44,574 nucleotides of DNA from Bacillota bacterium (GCA_023411555.1 JAEYOQ010000004.1:1-44574); one strand, 5' to 3'; numbered from the stretch's first letter, positions 25,168 to 35,140 are shown. The notes: generated from the letters alone by a model not told the origin. Made by a program: numbers and translations.

Positions 25168-25266
25168 TTAATAATACATTAGCTATAGTATTGTCTAAAT
25201 ACTTCATTTTTATTTGAAAGGTAAAAGATTTCCTCTAAATTGATTTTGACTATCGAGCACGGCAAA

Positions 25267-25320
25267 CAAAGATTTCCAGGCTTTGGGTAAAATATTACCG
25301 AGGGATGGGAATCTTTTATT
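25267..25320 (+). repeat. Hairpin repeat family, copy E (leader of AEC gene)
   Basis: AAAGATTTCC pairs with GGGAATCTTT (one T bulged), and GGTAA with TTACC as inner stem; the left loop is GCTTT. The tail TATTGTTC is less T-rich. Unlike the other copies it has no plus-strand gene before it and lies 40-95 bases upstream of the AEC start, so it may act as a leader element. Confidence 0.6.
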
Positions 25321-25360
25321 GTTCACGCATATAATAATTATATTCTAAGGGGGTATTATT

Positions 25361-26284
25361 TTGGATATAGCTGTTGTTTTTGATAGCATTATTGCTTTGT
25401 TTTTTATGATCCTCGTCGGTATATATGGACAAAGGAGAAAGATTATTACCGAGAATATAAATAAAGGCTTAGTTAACATCCTGATCCAAATAGCACTGCC
25501 ATGTATGATTCTTTCCTCTTTCCTCCATACATTTGACAATGCTATCAAGGAAAATGTAGTTAAGACTATTTACTATTCTTTAGGAGCATATATTCTAATG
25601 GGAGCAGTTTCTTATCTACTCCTTTGGCCAGTAAAGAAGGATAAAAAATTAATTTTGCATTTCGCTAATGTATTTGTCAATACTGGTTATGTCGGATTTC
25701 CTATTCTTAATTCTATGTATGGACCAGAGGGAGTAGTGTATGGTTCAATCTTTAATATGTTCTTTGTATTATTCATATGGACCTATGGAATCATTCTATT
25801 CAAAGGCCGCTTGAGGTTAGGCGAACTTAAGCAGGAGCTTAAGAAAGCACTGTTAAATCCATCAATTCTAGCCGGTTTTGCTGGTCTCTTGATCATGTTC
25901 TTAAATATTAAAATACCAGGAGTGATAATAGTTGCATCAAGAGGAATCGGGAATCTTACTGGACCACTCTCGATGATGATAATAGGCTACATTCTTTCTA
26001 AGGTTAATATAAAGATATATGTGCGTGATTGGACGGTATATTACGGAGCTATAATTAAGTTGATTATTATACCGATGATAATCTACTCAATAGCCTTATT
26101 AATCGGAAATTCCTCTATTGCAATAAATACCGTTATTATTATGTCTGCACTTCCTGCCTCTGCCATGACTTCAATCCTTGCAGATGCTTTTGACAGAGAA
26201 AAGGAATATGCGGCCTTTGTTGTTTCTATGACAACCCTACTATCACTGTTTACAATAATGTTCTTTATAATACATGTATTATAG
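25361..26284 (+). CDS. AEC family transporter
   Basis: A 307-residue membrane protein of the auxin efflux carrier (AEC) family with ten predicted helices. Landmarks are the N-terminal GIYGQRRKIIT...INKGLVNILIQIALPCMILSSF, the ...FVNTGYVGFPILNSMYG of the first repeat's crossover, and the late ALPASAMTSILADAFDRE with the unwound helix of the second repeat. Bacterial members export or exchange organic anions such as malate; the substrate is not known here. The start is a TTG with AAGGGGG 7-8 bases before it. Confidence 0.87.
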   Translation: MDIAVVFDSIIALFFMILVGIYGQRRKIITENINKGLVNILIQIALPCMILSSFLHTFDNAIKENVVKTIYYSLGAYILMGAVSYLLLWPVKKDKKLILHFANVFVNTGYVGFPILNSMYGPEGVVYGSIFNMFFVLFIWTYGIILFKGRLRLGELKQELKKALLNPSILAGFAGLLIMFLNIKIPGVIIVASRGIGNLTGPLSMMIIGYILSKVNIKIYVRDWTVYYGAIIKLIIIPMIIYSIALLIGNSSIAINTVIIMSALPASAMTSILADAFDREKEYAAFVVSMTTLLSLFTIMFFIIHVL

Positions 26285-26315
26285 TTCCTAAACCCGAAAC
26301 ATACTGGATGGCAAG

Positions 26316-26954
26316 TTAATAAATATCATAGTGTTTCTCGGATTTATCTATTATCAGCAAATTGGTGAGCATATTAGTGACTTCTTCACGTAGTATTTCT
26401 AAACGGATGCTATTGTGATAGCCAAATGCGTACTCTTGCCCTAATACACCTGCTAATGTATATATTAGATACATTTTCTCGTTTAAATTTTGCTGATTTA
26501 TATTTGGACTATCAAGCGCTTTTACAAAAGCGGTCAATAACATATCCTCATAGCATGCAAAATGTTGCAGAATCTCAGGGTCTGTTTCTTGCATCGTTCC
26601 TAATTCGTTGATTGTCTGTTTTGAGTTGACGTACAGGTTTCTAAAGATCTCAATACATTTATCAACGAACTGTCTGATATCAATAGGCTTAGGCGTATTT
26701 GCTAAATCATCTACCAATGGTTGAAGATGGATGTTGAGGAAATTTTCAAATGAGGCTATATAAATATCTTTCTTGTCCTTAAAGTAACTATATACTGTTC
26801 CGGTAGAAACGCCAGCTTTATTGGCTATTTCAGTAGTATTGGTATTGTGATATCCTTTCTCACAAAAAAGTTCAAAGCCAGCTTTAATTATCTTATTTTT
26901 CTTCTCGATTGAACGCTTTTGCTGCGGTTCTCTAATAAACGGTAAGTTATTCAA
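26316..26954 (-). CDS. TetR-family repressor
   Basis: A 212-residue regulator. Residues 14-60 are a TetR DNA-binding domain (KKNKIIKAGFELFCEKGYHNTNTTEIANKAGVSTGTVYSYFKDKKDIY), followed by a ligand-binding helical domain without recognised specificity. The start is TTG (GAGGAGGT 6 bases before it); no ATG is available in frame nearby. The intergenic region to the divergent GNAT gene contains two copies of one palindrome, so it most likely represses that gene and itself. Confidence 0.9.
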   Translation of the reverse strand: MNNLPFIREPQQKRSIEKKNKIIKAGFELFCEKGYHNTNTTEIANKAGVSTGTVYSYFKDKKDIYIASFENFLNIHLQPLVDDLANTPKPIDIRQFVDKCIEIFRNLYVNSKQTINELGTMQETDPEILQHFACYEDMLLTAFVKALDSPNINQQNLNEKMYLIYTLAGVLGQEYAFGYHNSIRLEILREEVTNMLTNLLIIDKSEKHYDIY

Positions 26955-27009
26955 TTTCAGACCTCCTCTTTTTATAAGTATAACACTTAGGAGATTAGCT
27001 AGTCAATAA

Positions 27010-27029
27010 ATATGAAGTTTTATTCATGT
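27010..27029. promoter_or_regulatory. TetR operator candidate 1
   Basis: ATATGAA-GTTTTA-TTCATGT: an interrupted palindrome nearly identical to the second site at 27069. It lies upstream of the GNAT promoter -35, on the side of the TetR gene. Confidence 0.65.
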
Positions 27030-27034
27030 TTTTG

Positions 27035-27064
27035 TTGACACAGTAAATATGGTCATGTTAGAAT
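27035..27064 (+). promoter_or_regulatory. Promoter of the GNAT gene
   Basis: Perfect TTGACA (27035-27040), an 18-base spacer and TAGAAT (27059-27064), flanked on both sides by the two palindromes. It is about 40 bases upstream of the ATG. Confidence 0.6.
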
Positions 27065-27068
27065 AAGA

Positions 27069-27088
27069 ATATGAAGAAACATTCATAT
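27069..27088. promoter_or_regulatory. TetR operator candidate 2
   Basis: ATATGAA-GAAACA-TTCATAT: 7-base arms, perfectly symmetric, 59 bases centre to centre from site 1 and immediately before the GNAT RBS. Binding here would block transcription from the promoter at 27035. Confidence 0.7.
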
Positions 27089-27102
27089 TAGGAGGGTGGG
27101 TT

Positions 27103-27585
27103 ATGAGAGAATTAAATTTAAGACGGGTAAACGATGAGGATATTATATTGCTTACAACCTGGCTAAACAAAGAATACATCTTAAAGTGGTATCAAGAGCC
27201 GGATGAATGGCTTATTGAAATTATTAATCGAAATGGATCTTACTCGTGGATACACCACTTTATTGTCATGGATAAAGATACACCCATTGGTTTTTGTCAA
27301 TATTATGATTGCTTTGATGCTAACGAGTTGGAGGATTGGTATAGCGTTACTCAAAAGAATAATACATTTTCTATAGACTACTTAATTGGTAATGAAGCAT
27401 ATTTAGGAAAAGGGTATGGAAAGGCTATCGTAAGCTTATTGACTGATACCATAAAAGAAAAAGAGCAGGCAAAGGAGATTATTGTACAACCAGACAAGGA
27501 TAACATGCCATCTAATAAAGTGTTGCTGTCAAATGGGTACATTTTTGACAAGCAGAAAGATTATTATTACAAACTACTTGATTAG
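27103..27585 (+). CDS. GNAT N-acetyltransferase, AAC(6')-like
   Basis: A 160-residue GNAT protein of the Acetyltransf_8/AAC(6')-Ib-like group. Motifs in order: LRRVNDEDIILLTTWLN (first strand-helix), the YQEPDEWLIEII segment, PIGFCQYYDC, IDYLIGNEAYLGKGYGKAIV (acetyl-CoA-binding GKGYG) and the final IIVQPDKDNMPSNKVLLSNGY. Relatives include aminoglycoside acetyltransferases, but this similarity alone does not predict resistance. AGGAGGG lies about 9 bases before the ATG. It is divergent from, and probably repressed by, the TetR protein, and is terminated by hairpin repeat C. Confidence 0.87.
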   Translation: MRELNLRRVNDEDIILLTTWLNKEYILKWYQEPDEWLIEIINRNGSYSWIHHFIVMDKDTPIGFCQYYDCFDANELEDWYSVTQKNNTFSIDYLIGNEAYLGKGYGKAIVSLLTDTIKEKEQAKEIIVQPDKDNMPSNKVLLSNGYIFDKQKDYYYKLLD

Positions 27586-27610
27586 TATGAAAGACTACTA
27601 CACCTAAATC

Positions 27611-27674
27611 AATGGTTTCCAGACTTTCAGCAAAGTGATATGCTGATTGACGGAAACCTTGTTTTTTATCCTCT
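27611..27674 (+). repeat. Hairpin repeat family, copy C
   Basis: GGTTTCC pairs with GGAAACC; inside are ACTTT, the inner stem CAGCA/TGCTG and right loop ATTG, and a tail TTTTTTATCC. The inner stem differs at both pairing positions from copies A, B and D (CGG/CCG becomes CAG/CTG), a compensated change. It follows the GNAT gene by about 25 bases. Confidence 0.82.
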
Positions 27675-27870
27675 AGAACATGAGATTTAAGTCAGAGTTA
27701 AGACTATGGAAAAATAAGCTAACTAACTTGACTTAAATGTGTTAATATATATATTAGCCATAAATTGAATGAAATATGGATGTAAAGTAATTTTGAGATT
27801 AAGTTGTAGGGTAAATATGTGAAGTATCTGGACCAGTCATGAACTCGGATAATTTGTGAGGTGAGAGAGT

Positions 27871-28787
27871 ATGTCATTTTCAGAATTTATAAAAGCGTGT
27901 AATGATAGCTGTAATGTAAATATAACTCACGCCATTTGCTCAACCAAGGATGACATAATCGCAGAATATGTAATGCCACCCTATGAAATGAATTCATTGA
28001 AATTGTTTTTTTCAATGACTAAATCTATAACATCACTTGCGATAGGTATCGCCAGTGATTTAGGATTTCTTCATATTGACGATAAGATCACTAAGTATTT
28101 CGTTGATGAATTACCATCAGAGCCGCATGAAAACCTTGAAAAAATCACAATAAGGCATTTGCTAACAATGTCGAGTGGAATCCATGATAATACATATTCT
28201 GATCTATTTGATAAGAACAACTGGGTATCTGCGTTTTTAGCACAGGATTTCCCACATGAGCCGGGAACCTATTATAGATATAGCACGCACGGATCACATA
28301 TGCTCTCTCTCTGATATACAAATATCTGTTAAGGGAAGATTGTGTTTTCGACACCTATATTGAGCCCCAATATAGTAGTATTATTGAATGTATTAATGTG
28401 GGCTATCATATACCTTTACGTACATATGATTTATCCGGGAAAAACTTAGGAATAAAAACGGTTGCTTTTTCTGAGATAGAGAACGAATATCGGCTTACAA
28501 TGAATTATGGAGATTACTGTAATATAATCAATTTTTCGCCTGAACATAGTACTAGCGGAAATATTAATTTCATAAAAGACCTGCAAATTCATATTCAAAA
28601 ATATGTTTGCTATTCTACATTTAGCTAGAACGATATAACTCTTAAAGTATTGTTAATTGAGACTCCATATGTTGTAACATACAAATTTAGTTTTTTGAAA
28701 GACGCGATGCAGCTTCATTTTTCCATCAACGTTAGTTTCACTATGAAAAACGAGATTATTAGCGGTGACGTGCACCCAAGTTTATGA
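27871..28787 (+). pseudogene. Beta-lactamase-family serine hydrolase, decayed
   Basis: The N-terminal part (27871-28314) has the fold's SMTKSITSL motif, in which the serine and lysine are the SxxK catalytic pair, then LTMSSGIHD, PHEPGTYYRYSTHG (the YxN-like position) before a stop. The frame changes near 28320, and the rest continues in another frame: FDTYIEPQYSSIIECINVG...LSGKNLGIKTV...SIEP-type C-terminal beta domain to 28625, an in-frame TAG at 28626, then TPYVVTYKFSFLKDAMQLHFSINVSF to the TGA at 28785. The middle, with the KTG motif, is deleted. GTGAGGTGAGA precedes the ATG, so only a truncated product could be made. The gene is dead. Confidence 0.8.
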
Positions 28788-28844
28788 ACACTATAGGTGA
28801 CATGTTGAAAGATAAATTATAATATACAGGAGAATGATACTAAA

Positions 28845-29900
28845 ATGAGAAATAAACTAATGAAAGTGATTAAATATTGTTTGTTGGTGCTGGCGGCTGC
28901 GATAGTTGTACTGTTGACAATTCGCTCAATTGGTAAGGCTATTAACAACAGAACGCCGGAGGGTGGAATTAATGAGTCCATGCATGTGGAGATTAATGAT
29001 ACTAAGCAATGGATTAATATCTATAGCAAAGATATTGATAATCCTGTACTGCTCTACCTACACGGCGGACCGGGATCTTCAACCAGCGCAATTGATTATG
29101 CCTTTACGAGAAAATGGGCAGATGTTTATACGGTTGTGACCTGGGATCAACGTAATTGTGGAAAGAGTTACAACAAAGATCAGAATGATACCGTCTTGAC
29201 AAGGGAAATGTTTATGGAAGACGGTAGGGAAATGACAGAATTCCTCTTGGACTATCTAGATAAGGAGCAGATTACCATTCTCGGCCATTCCTGGGGCACC
29301 ATCTATGGAGCAAACCTGGTGCTTGCTTATCCTGAATACTATGGGTGTTTCATCGGGACCGGCCAGCTGGTTGATTATGTGGAAAACGAAATAGTATTTA
29401 AGGAAACAGCACTTCAGTGGGCCGGGGATGATGAGGAGGCTCTTGCATTGGTAGCGCAGCTGACACCGGATAATTTAACTATGGATCATCTGAATGCCAG
29501 AAACGCCTTGATGGAGAAGTATGGCTATGGAATGATGGTGGACGGCTCAGACTATAACCTCTATACAACCATCTTTTTTAATCCGAACTATACTCTGGTT
29601 GATTGGATTAATTATTTCAGGACAGACTTCAACCTTTATCTGGAATTCTTCAAGTCCGATGAATTCAGGTCTTTTTCCCTCAAGGGCAGATATAATTACG
29701 GGGTTCCTTACTACAATATTAACGGGGATAAAGATTATCAGACGAACTATCAGTTGGCGCAGGAATATTTTGACCTCAGCAATGCACCACATAAGGAAAT
29801 GTATATTATGGAAAATACGACCCATGGATTATTGGAATCGAAGTCAGAAGAGTTTTCAGAGATTATTCACAGGATCGCTGAGAATGAACAAGCAAGATAA
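28845..29900 (+). CDS. Alpha/beta hydrolase, proline iminopeptidase-like
   Basis: A 351-residue serine peptidase-like protein (S33 family). Residues 8-30 form a signal anchor; the catalytic domain follows outside the membrane. The oxyanion loop is HGGPGSS (73-79), the nucleophile elbow GHSWGT with S149, the later acid probably the D of NGDKDYQ and the histidine that of TTHGLLES. These are the marks of the proline iminopeptidase/epoxide hydrolase-like group. GGAGAATG lies about 12 bases before the ATG. Not clearly linked to the pseudogene before it. The exact peptide substrate is unknown. Confidence 0.85.
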   Translation: MRNKLMKVIKYCLLVLAAAIVVLLTIRSIGKAINNRTPEGGINESMHVEINDTKQWINIYSKDIDNPVLLYLHGGPGSSTSAIDYAFTRKWADVYTVVTWDQRNCGKSYNKDQNDTVLTREMFMEDGREMTEFLLDYLDKEQITILGHSWGTIYGANLVLAYPEYYGCFIGTGQLVDYVENEIVFKETALQWAGDDEEALALVAQLTPDNLTMDHLNARNALMEKYGYGMMVDGSDYNLYTTIFFNPNYTLVDWINYFRTDFNLYLEFFKSDEFRSFSLKGRYNYGVPYYNINGDKDYQTNYQLAQEYFDLSNAPHKEMYIMENTTHGLLESKSEEFSEIIHRIAENEQAR

Positions 29901-30001
29901 TCCTATATACAGGCAAAGGGTGGACATGTTCCCTAGCATCACCGAGGTTCATTAATTAGATTTTTATTAGCTTTTCTATATAATAAATGGAGTTGAAATA
30001 G

Positions 30002-31117
30002 ATGATTGGTAAAGATGGAATACGTATAATTTATGGAGATAACCCTAGGCAAATGGTAAAAGAGTTGCTGGAGGTTATAAAGCCTGAGGAGGAAATAGAT
30101 AAAGACGCACTTATTGGAATTAAGCCCAATCTCGTTGTAGCACAACCTTCGACCTTTGGTGCAACAACCACGCCAGAAATAGTGGAAGGGCTCATTGAAT
30201 ATTTAAAATCGAAAGGGCGCAATCAAATCGTAATTATGGAAGGCTCCTGGGTAGGAGATAGGACATCAGAAGCCTTTAAAGTATGCGGATATGAAAAGCT
30301 ATCGAAGCAATATAATGTTCCCCTGATTGATCTACAAAAAGATAAATATAAGGGATATGAAATAAATGGCTTGAGAATAGATATCTGTGATTATCTTACA
30401 AAGATTGATTACTTAATAAACATACCAGTCCTCAAGGGCCACTGCCAGACGAATATAACTTGCGCTCTAAAGAATATGAAGGGTTGTATCCCCAATACTG
30501 AGAAAAGAAGATTTCACACATTAGGTTTGCATAAACCGATTGCATACTTGAACAAGCTTATGAAACAGAATCTCATCATTGTTGATGGTATGAATGGTGA
30601 CCTTAACTTTGAGGAAGGTGGTAACCCGGTTCAGATGAACAGGATAATTGCAGGAAAGGATCCTGTGCTGATAGACTCCTATGCAGCGAATCTGATGGGC
30701 TTTCGTATTGAGGAGGTTCCTTATATTACTATGGCGGAAGAGATCGGTGTAGGTACTGCTGACTTGATAAATGCTGATATTGTTGAATTGAATAAAGATA
30801 AAGGATCAAGAAAACTAAAGCCTTCAAGAAGAGTTCAACAGTTATCGAGGCATATCGTCGAGAACAGTGCATGCTCCGCTTGCTATGGAAGCCTTATTTA
30901 TGCGCTAGAAAGACTAGATGAAAAAGGTCTTTTGAATAAATTAGAAGAAAAATTGTACATTGGTCAGAATTATAAAAATGAACAATATAATGGGATAGGT
31001 ATTGGTACATGTACTTCAGGATTTCATAAATATGTTAAGGGATGTCCGCCAAAAGCCAGGGATATTGTGGAGTATTTGGATTGCCTTGTTGGCGACAAAC
31101 CGAATAAACATAAATAG
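30002..31117 (+). CDS. DUF362 domain Fe-S protein
   Basis: A 371-residue protein of the DUF362 family. It has the family's opening (KPNLVVAQPS, TTPEIVEGLIEYLKS), the NIPVLKGHCQTNITCALKNMKGCIP core and VDGMNG...EGGNPVQMNRIIAGKDPVLIDSYAANLMGF. The C-terminal part has C291, C294, C337 and C348 in SACSACYG and GTCTSGFHKYVKGCPP, a likely iron-sulphur or metal site. Function is unknown; many members are fused to or neighbour ferredoxins. AATGGAG lies about 10 bases before the ATG. It is followed by the Na/Pi cotransporter with 140 bases between. Confidence 0.88.
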   Translation: MIGKDGIRIIYGDNPRQMVKELLEVIKPEEEIDKDALIGIKPNLVVAQPSTFGATTTPEIVEGLIEYLKSKGRNQIVIMEGSWVGDRTSEAFKVCGYEKLSKQYNVPLIDLQKDKYKGYEINGLRIDICDYLTKIDYLINIPVLKGHCQTNITCALKNMKGCIPNTEKRRFHTLGLHKPIAYLNKLMKQNLIIVDGMNGDLNFEEGGNPVQMNRIIAGKDPVLIDSYAANLMGFRIEEVPYITMAEEIGVGTADLINADIVELNKDKGSRKLKPSRRVQQLSRHIVENSACSACYGSLIYALERLDEKGLLNKLEEKLYIGQNYKNEQYNGIGIGTCTSGFHKYVKGCPPKARDIVEYLDCLVGDKPNKHK

Positions 31118-31256
31118 AAATGAAAAAACTTTTGATTAGTAGTTAATAAATGCGTTTGCTATACAATGATTCGAATGAGCATTCGTGCCAGGGGGAGAAG
31201 TGCCGTCTGCTTTTTAAGGTGAGTAAGATACAATAATAATTGTTGGGAGAAATGTT

Positions 31257-33008
31257 ATGGAGATTATAATGAACTTACTGCTTATGCTAGGGGGAGTCGC
31301 TGTATTTATGTTTGGCATGAAGCAGATGAGCTCTGGTTTGGAACGCAGCGCAGGGTCGGGTATAAGAAATCTTTTCAAAAAATTCAATAAAAACAGAGTC
31401 CTTAATTATGGAATTGGAATCGGTGCGACTACGCTTGTCCAATCTTCTTCAGCCACTTCGATTATGACAGTCGGACTTGCCCATGCCAATATTGTAACAG
31501 TAAAGCAAGGCTCAGGTTTTATCTTAGGCGCAAAAGTAGGCACCACTCTTACCGCATTTTTATTTGCCCTTTCCGGTATCAGCAAAGGCGGCTTTAACAT
31601 AAGCTATGTTTTCGCTTCGATTGCCTTCGTCGGTGTCTTCATTGTTTTTTCCACTAGTAATGAGACTCTTAATAAAATTGCGCCATTGTTAATCGGATTT
31701 GGAATGTTATTTATCGGGATGGAGGTAATGGAAACTGCAATTGGTGGGGCGGATTCGACGCTTAGTATAGAACTTTCTAAAGTATTCCAATATGATATCA
31801 TGCAAAATCCCATTTTGCTGGTGCTATTAGGAATTCTCTTTACGGGAATCATACAGTCATCTACAGCAGCAACTGGTATTTTTATCGCCTTTTTGTCTAC
31901 GGGAGTTATCCACAGCATAGATCAATCCTTTTTCTTAGTGATGGGAGCCAATATAGGAACCTGTAGTGATGGTATTATGGCCTCCTTGACCACGAACGCC
32001 AACGGGAAACGTATCGCGCTATTTCATTTGATTACCAGCGTAATTGGTGCAGTATCATTTTCGATTATTCTGATGCTTTTCAGAACACCCATTAACAATA
32101 TGTTTGAAAGTCTATTCCCTGGTAAACCTCAGTTTAGCCTTGCGACCTATAACCTGATTTATAATAGTATTTACACCTTAGCCTTGCTTGTATTTATCGA
32201 TCCATTAGTCAATATCGTGACTAATTTGGTGAAAGATAAGCAAGAGAAGCTGGAAGAAGTGTCATATATTGATGAGCGTTTCTTAAAAACTCCGGCAGTA
32301 GCGATTGAACAGGCATTAAGGGAATTGTTCGATATGGCGATTCTTGCAAAGGAAAACCTTGATCGGTCTTTTGCTTCATTAGTCAATGAAGATATGAGTG
32401 AAAGTAAAAAAATTGCCGAGACGGAATATCGTATTGATTTCTTAACCAATAAGCTTACAAGCTTTTTTATCAAAATATCATCCGTTACGAAATTCGCCGG
32501 TGACGAGAAACTGATAGGCGGATTGCATCATGTAACAAATGACATTGAACGTCTTGGCGATTATGCGGTACTTTTGGTGAAAGAAACCAACTATATGCTA
32601 GAAAATAATGTGAATTTCTTAGATCAAACTAAGGAAGAACTTAACCAGATATACACCCATATATCCGAGATGTTCGATTTGGGGTTTGATGCGTTTACTA
32701 AGCGAAGAACCGAGAATTTTAAAATAATTTCAAACATTCACAAGGAAATCAAGAAACTAATATCCTCTACCCGTAACGAACATGTGATACGCCTAAGCTC
32801 CGGAATGTACCCGGTTGAGGTATCAAAAAGCATTTATAACGTTCTGTTTTCATTACAAAGAATATCGGATCATATTGTGAACATTGCTTTCTCCGTTCGA
32901 TCCACCACCGGAAGTAAAACAGAAGCATTGCAAGCGATTGAAAGAGAAATGAAAAAGGCGGAAAATGCAGAGCGTAAGACTTCTCAGGAAGCAAATATGA
33001 AGAAGTAA
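31257..33008 (+). CDS. Na/Pi cotransporter family protein (NptA-like)
   Basis: A 583-residue sodium-dependent phosphate transporter. The two inverted repeats each carry the QSSS-type motif: VQSSSATS (Q62) and IQSSTAAT (Q200), with GAKVGTTLTAFL and GANIGTCSDGIM as their partners. About eight helices precede a cytoplasmic PhoU-like domain of about 220 residues (350-570; ALRELFDMAILAKENLDRS, HHVTNDIERLGDYA, LQRISDHIVNIAFSV). GGGAG lies about 9 bases before the ATG. It would import inorganic phosphate when the Pst system is not used. It is terminated by repeat D. Confidence 0.92.
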   Translation: MEIIMNLLLMLGGVAVFMFGMKQMSSGLERSAGSGIRNLFKKFNKNRVLNYGIGIGATTLVQSSSATSIMTVGLAHANIVTVKQGSGFILGAKVGTTLTAFLFALSGISKGGFNISYVFASIAFVGVFIVFSTSNETLNKIAPLLIGFGMLFIGMEVMETAIGGADSTLSIELSKVFQYDIMQNPILLVLLGILFTGIIQSSTAATGIFIAFLSTGVIHSIDQSFFLVMGANIGTCSDGIMASLTTNANGKRIALFHLITSVIGAVSFSIILMLFRTPINNMFESLFPGKPQFSLATYNLIYNSIYTLALLVFIDPLVNIVTNLVKDKQEKLEEVSYIDERFLKTPAVAIEQALRELFDMAILAKENLDRSFASLVNEDMSESKKIAETEYRIDFLTNKLTSFFIKISSVTKFAGDEKLIGGLHHVTNDIERLGDYAVLLVKETNYMLENNVNFLDQTKEELNQIYTHISEMFDLGFDAFTKRRTENFKIISNIHKEIKKLISSTRNEHVIRLSSGMYPVEVSKSIYNVLFSLQRISDHIVNIAFSVRSTTGSKTEALQAIEREMKKAENAERKTSQEANMKK

Positions 33009-33047
33009 TAAAAGCTTAATATTATGTATTGCATACGTAAGATATAA

Positions 33048-33099
33048 TAAAGATTTTCAGACTTTCGGCATATTCACCGATTGCTGAAAATCTTTATTT

Positions 33100-33105
<6 letters not shown>
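33048..33105 (+). repeat. Hairpin repeat family, copy D (terminator)
   Basis: AAAGATTTTCAG pairs exactly with CTGAAAATCTTT; inside are ACTTT, the inner CGG/CCG stem and right loop ATTG, and the tail TATTTTTATCC. It lies between convergent genes and overlaps the last codon and stop of the amidohydrolase at 33100. Confidence 0.85.
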
Positions 33106-34212
<1,107 letters not shown>

Positions 34213-34320
34213 TCTCATTTCCTCCGTGGTTTGAGTATAGATCGTACCTTATACTTATCCATAGTTAATCCTTGTGATATTTATTATACCACATTTTCTT
34301 TTGCAACTAACGTTTTTTTG

Positions 34321-34449
34321 ATATAATAGCAACAGCAGCTTCATTGGCTTGCAGATATCGTAGCTAGTCAATTATTAGCTGGATCTTTCATTTCGCTATA
34401 TGTTTTCGGGGTGAAATGGTTAGAACATAGAAATAACCATGAAAAGTAA
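34321..34449 (+). other. Possible remnant of a membrane protein gene
   Basis: A stretch open in one frame to a TAA at 34447 reads HWLADIVASQLLAGSFISLYV then a charged tail KWLEHRNNHEK. It has the look of a final membrane helix and cytoplasmic tail, but it has no start or RBS and I do not recognise it. The remainder of the 400-base gap (34213-34613) shows no gene. Confidence 0.25.
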
Positions 34450-34613
34450 TATGATTAATAGGCACAGTATGATAAATAAAATGAGTGAGTATTTTGAATT
34501 GATACATAATCGCTTTTTTTCTTTTTAGTTTTCTTGGCTGGGTTTGGGAAAGTATATATTGTAAGAATAAAAAGCATTAAGATGCAAACTATAATGAATG
34601 AGGTGATATTTCT

Positions 34614-35024
34614 ATGTGGAAATGTGATAAATGTGGACGGGAGTTTAAGAATACGCATCAAGAACATTTCTGCGGTGAACCGCTGAAATCAATTGATGCT
34701 TATATTGCTGGACAACCCGAGAGTGTACAGGCTCTCTTATATCAGGTGCGAGATACAATCCGTGCCGTACTCCCGGAAGCAGAGGAGCGTATTGCTTGGA
34801 GTATGCCTACTTACTGGAATAAGCACAATATCATCCATTTTGCTGCATTTAAAAATCACATTGGCCTATACCCCGGTGAAAAGGCGATAGCGCATTTTGC
34901 CGATTATTTAACGAAGTATAAGACAAGTAAAGGAGCAGTGCAGTTTCAGTATAGCAAGCCGATACCACTGAAGTTGATTGCAGATATTACAAAATGGTGT
35001 TATGAAACAGGAAATCATCACTAA
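34614..35024 (+). CDS. DUF1801 protein with N-terminal zinc-ribbon-like segment
   Basis: A 136-residue protein. Residues about 24-133 match the DUF1801/YdhG (CyaY/YjbR-like) fold: IDAYIAGQPESVQALLYQVRDTIRAVLPEAEERIAWSMPTYW, then HFAAFKNHIGLYPG and the final ...KPIPLKLIADITKW. The first 23 residues, KCDKCGREF...HFCGEPLK, supply C4, C7 and C20 plus H15/H18 for a small metal-binding unit. Function is unknown; the fold suggests binding of iron or a small ligand. GAGGTG lies about 8 bases before the ATG. Confidence 0.85.
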   Translation: MWKCDKCGREFKNTHQEHFCGEPLKSIDAYIAGQPESVQALLYQVRDTIRAVLPEAEERIAWSMPTYWNKHNIIHFAAFKNHIGLYPGEKAIAHFADYLTKYKTSKGAVQFQYSKPIPLKLIADITKWCYETGNHH

Positions 35025-35140
35025 CATAAATTTCTATAATAAAGAGTTTCCGGATATAGAGTTTCCTCTTGGCCACATTGCAGGAGATGATAATATCAGG
35101 ACACTCTTATTTTTTGCCATGGAATACTAACTGCCACTAA

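Noticed and set aside
26284..26345. Inverted repeat AAACCCGAAACA/TGTTTCTCGGATTT after the AEC gene as terminator.
   Set aside because: The arms pair imperfectly (gaps needed), no T-tract follows on the plus strand, and the right arm is inside the TetR coding end.
35035..35100. Repeated GAGTTTCC units after the DUF1801 gene as terminator.
   Set aside because: They are direct, not inverted, repeats; only a 5-bp AAGAG/CTCTT stem is possible.
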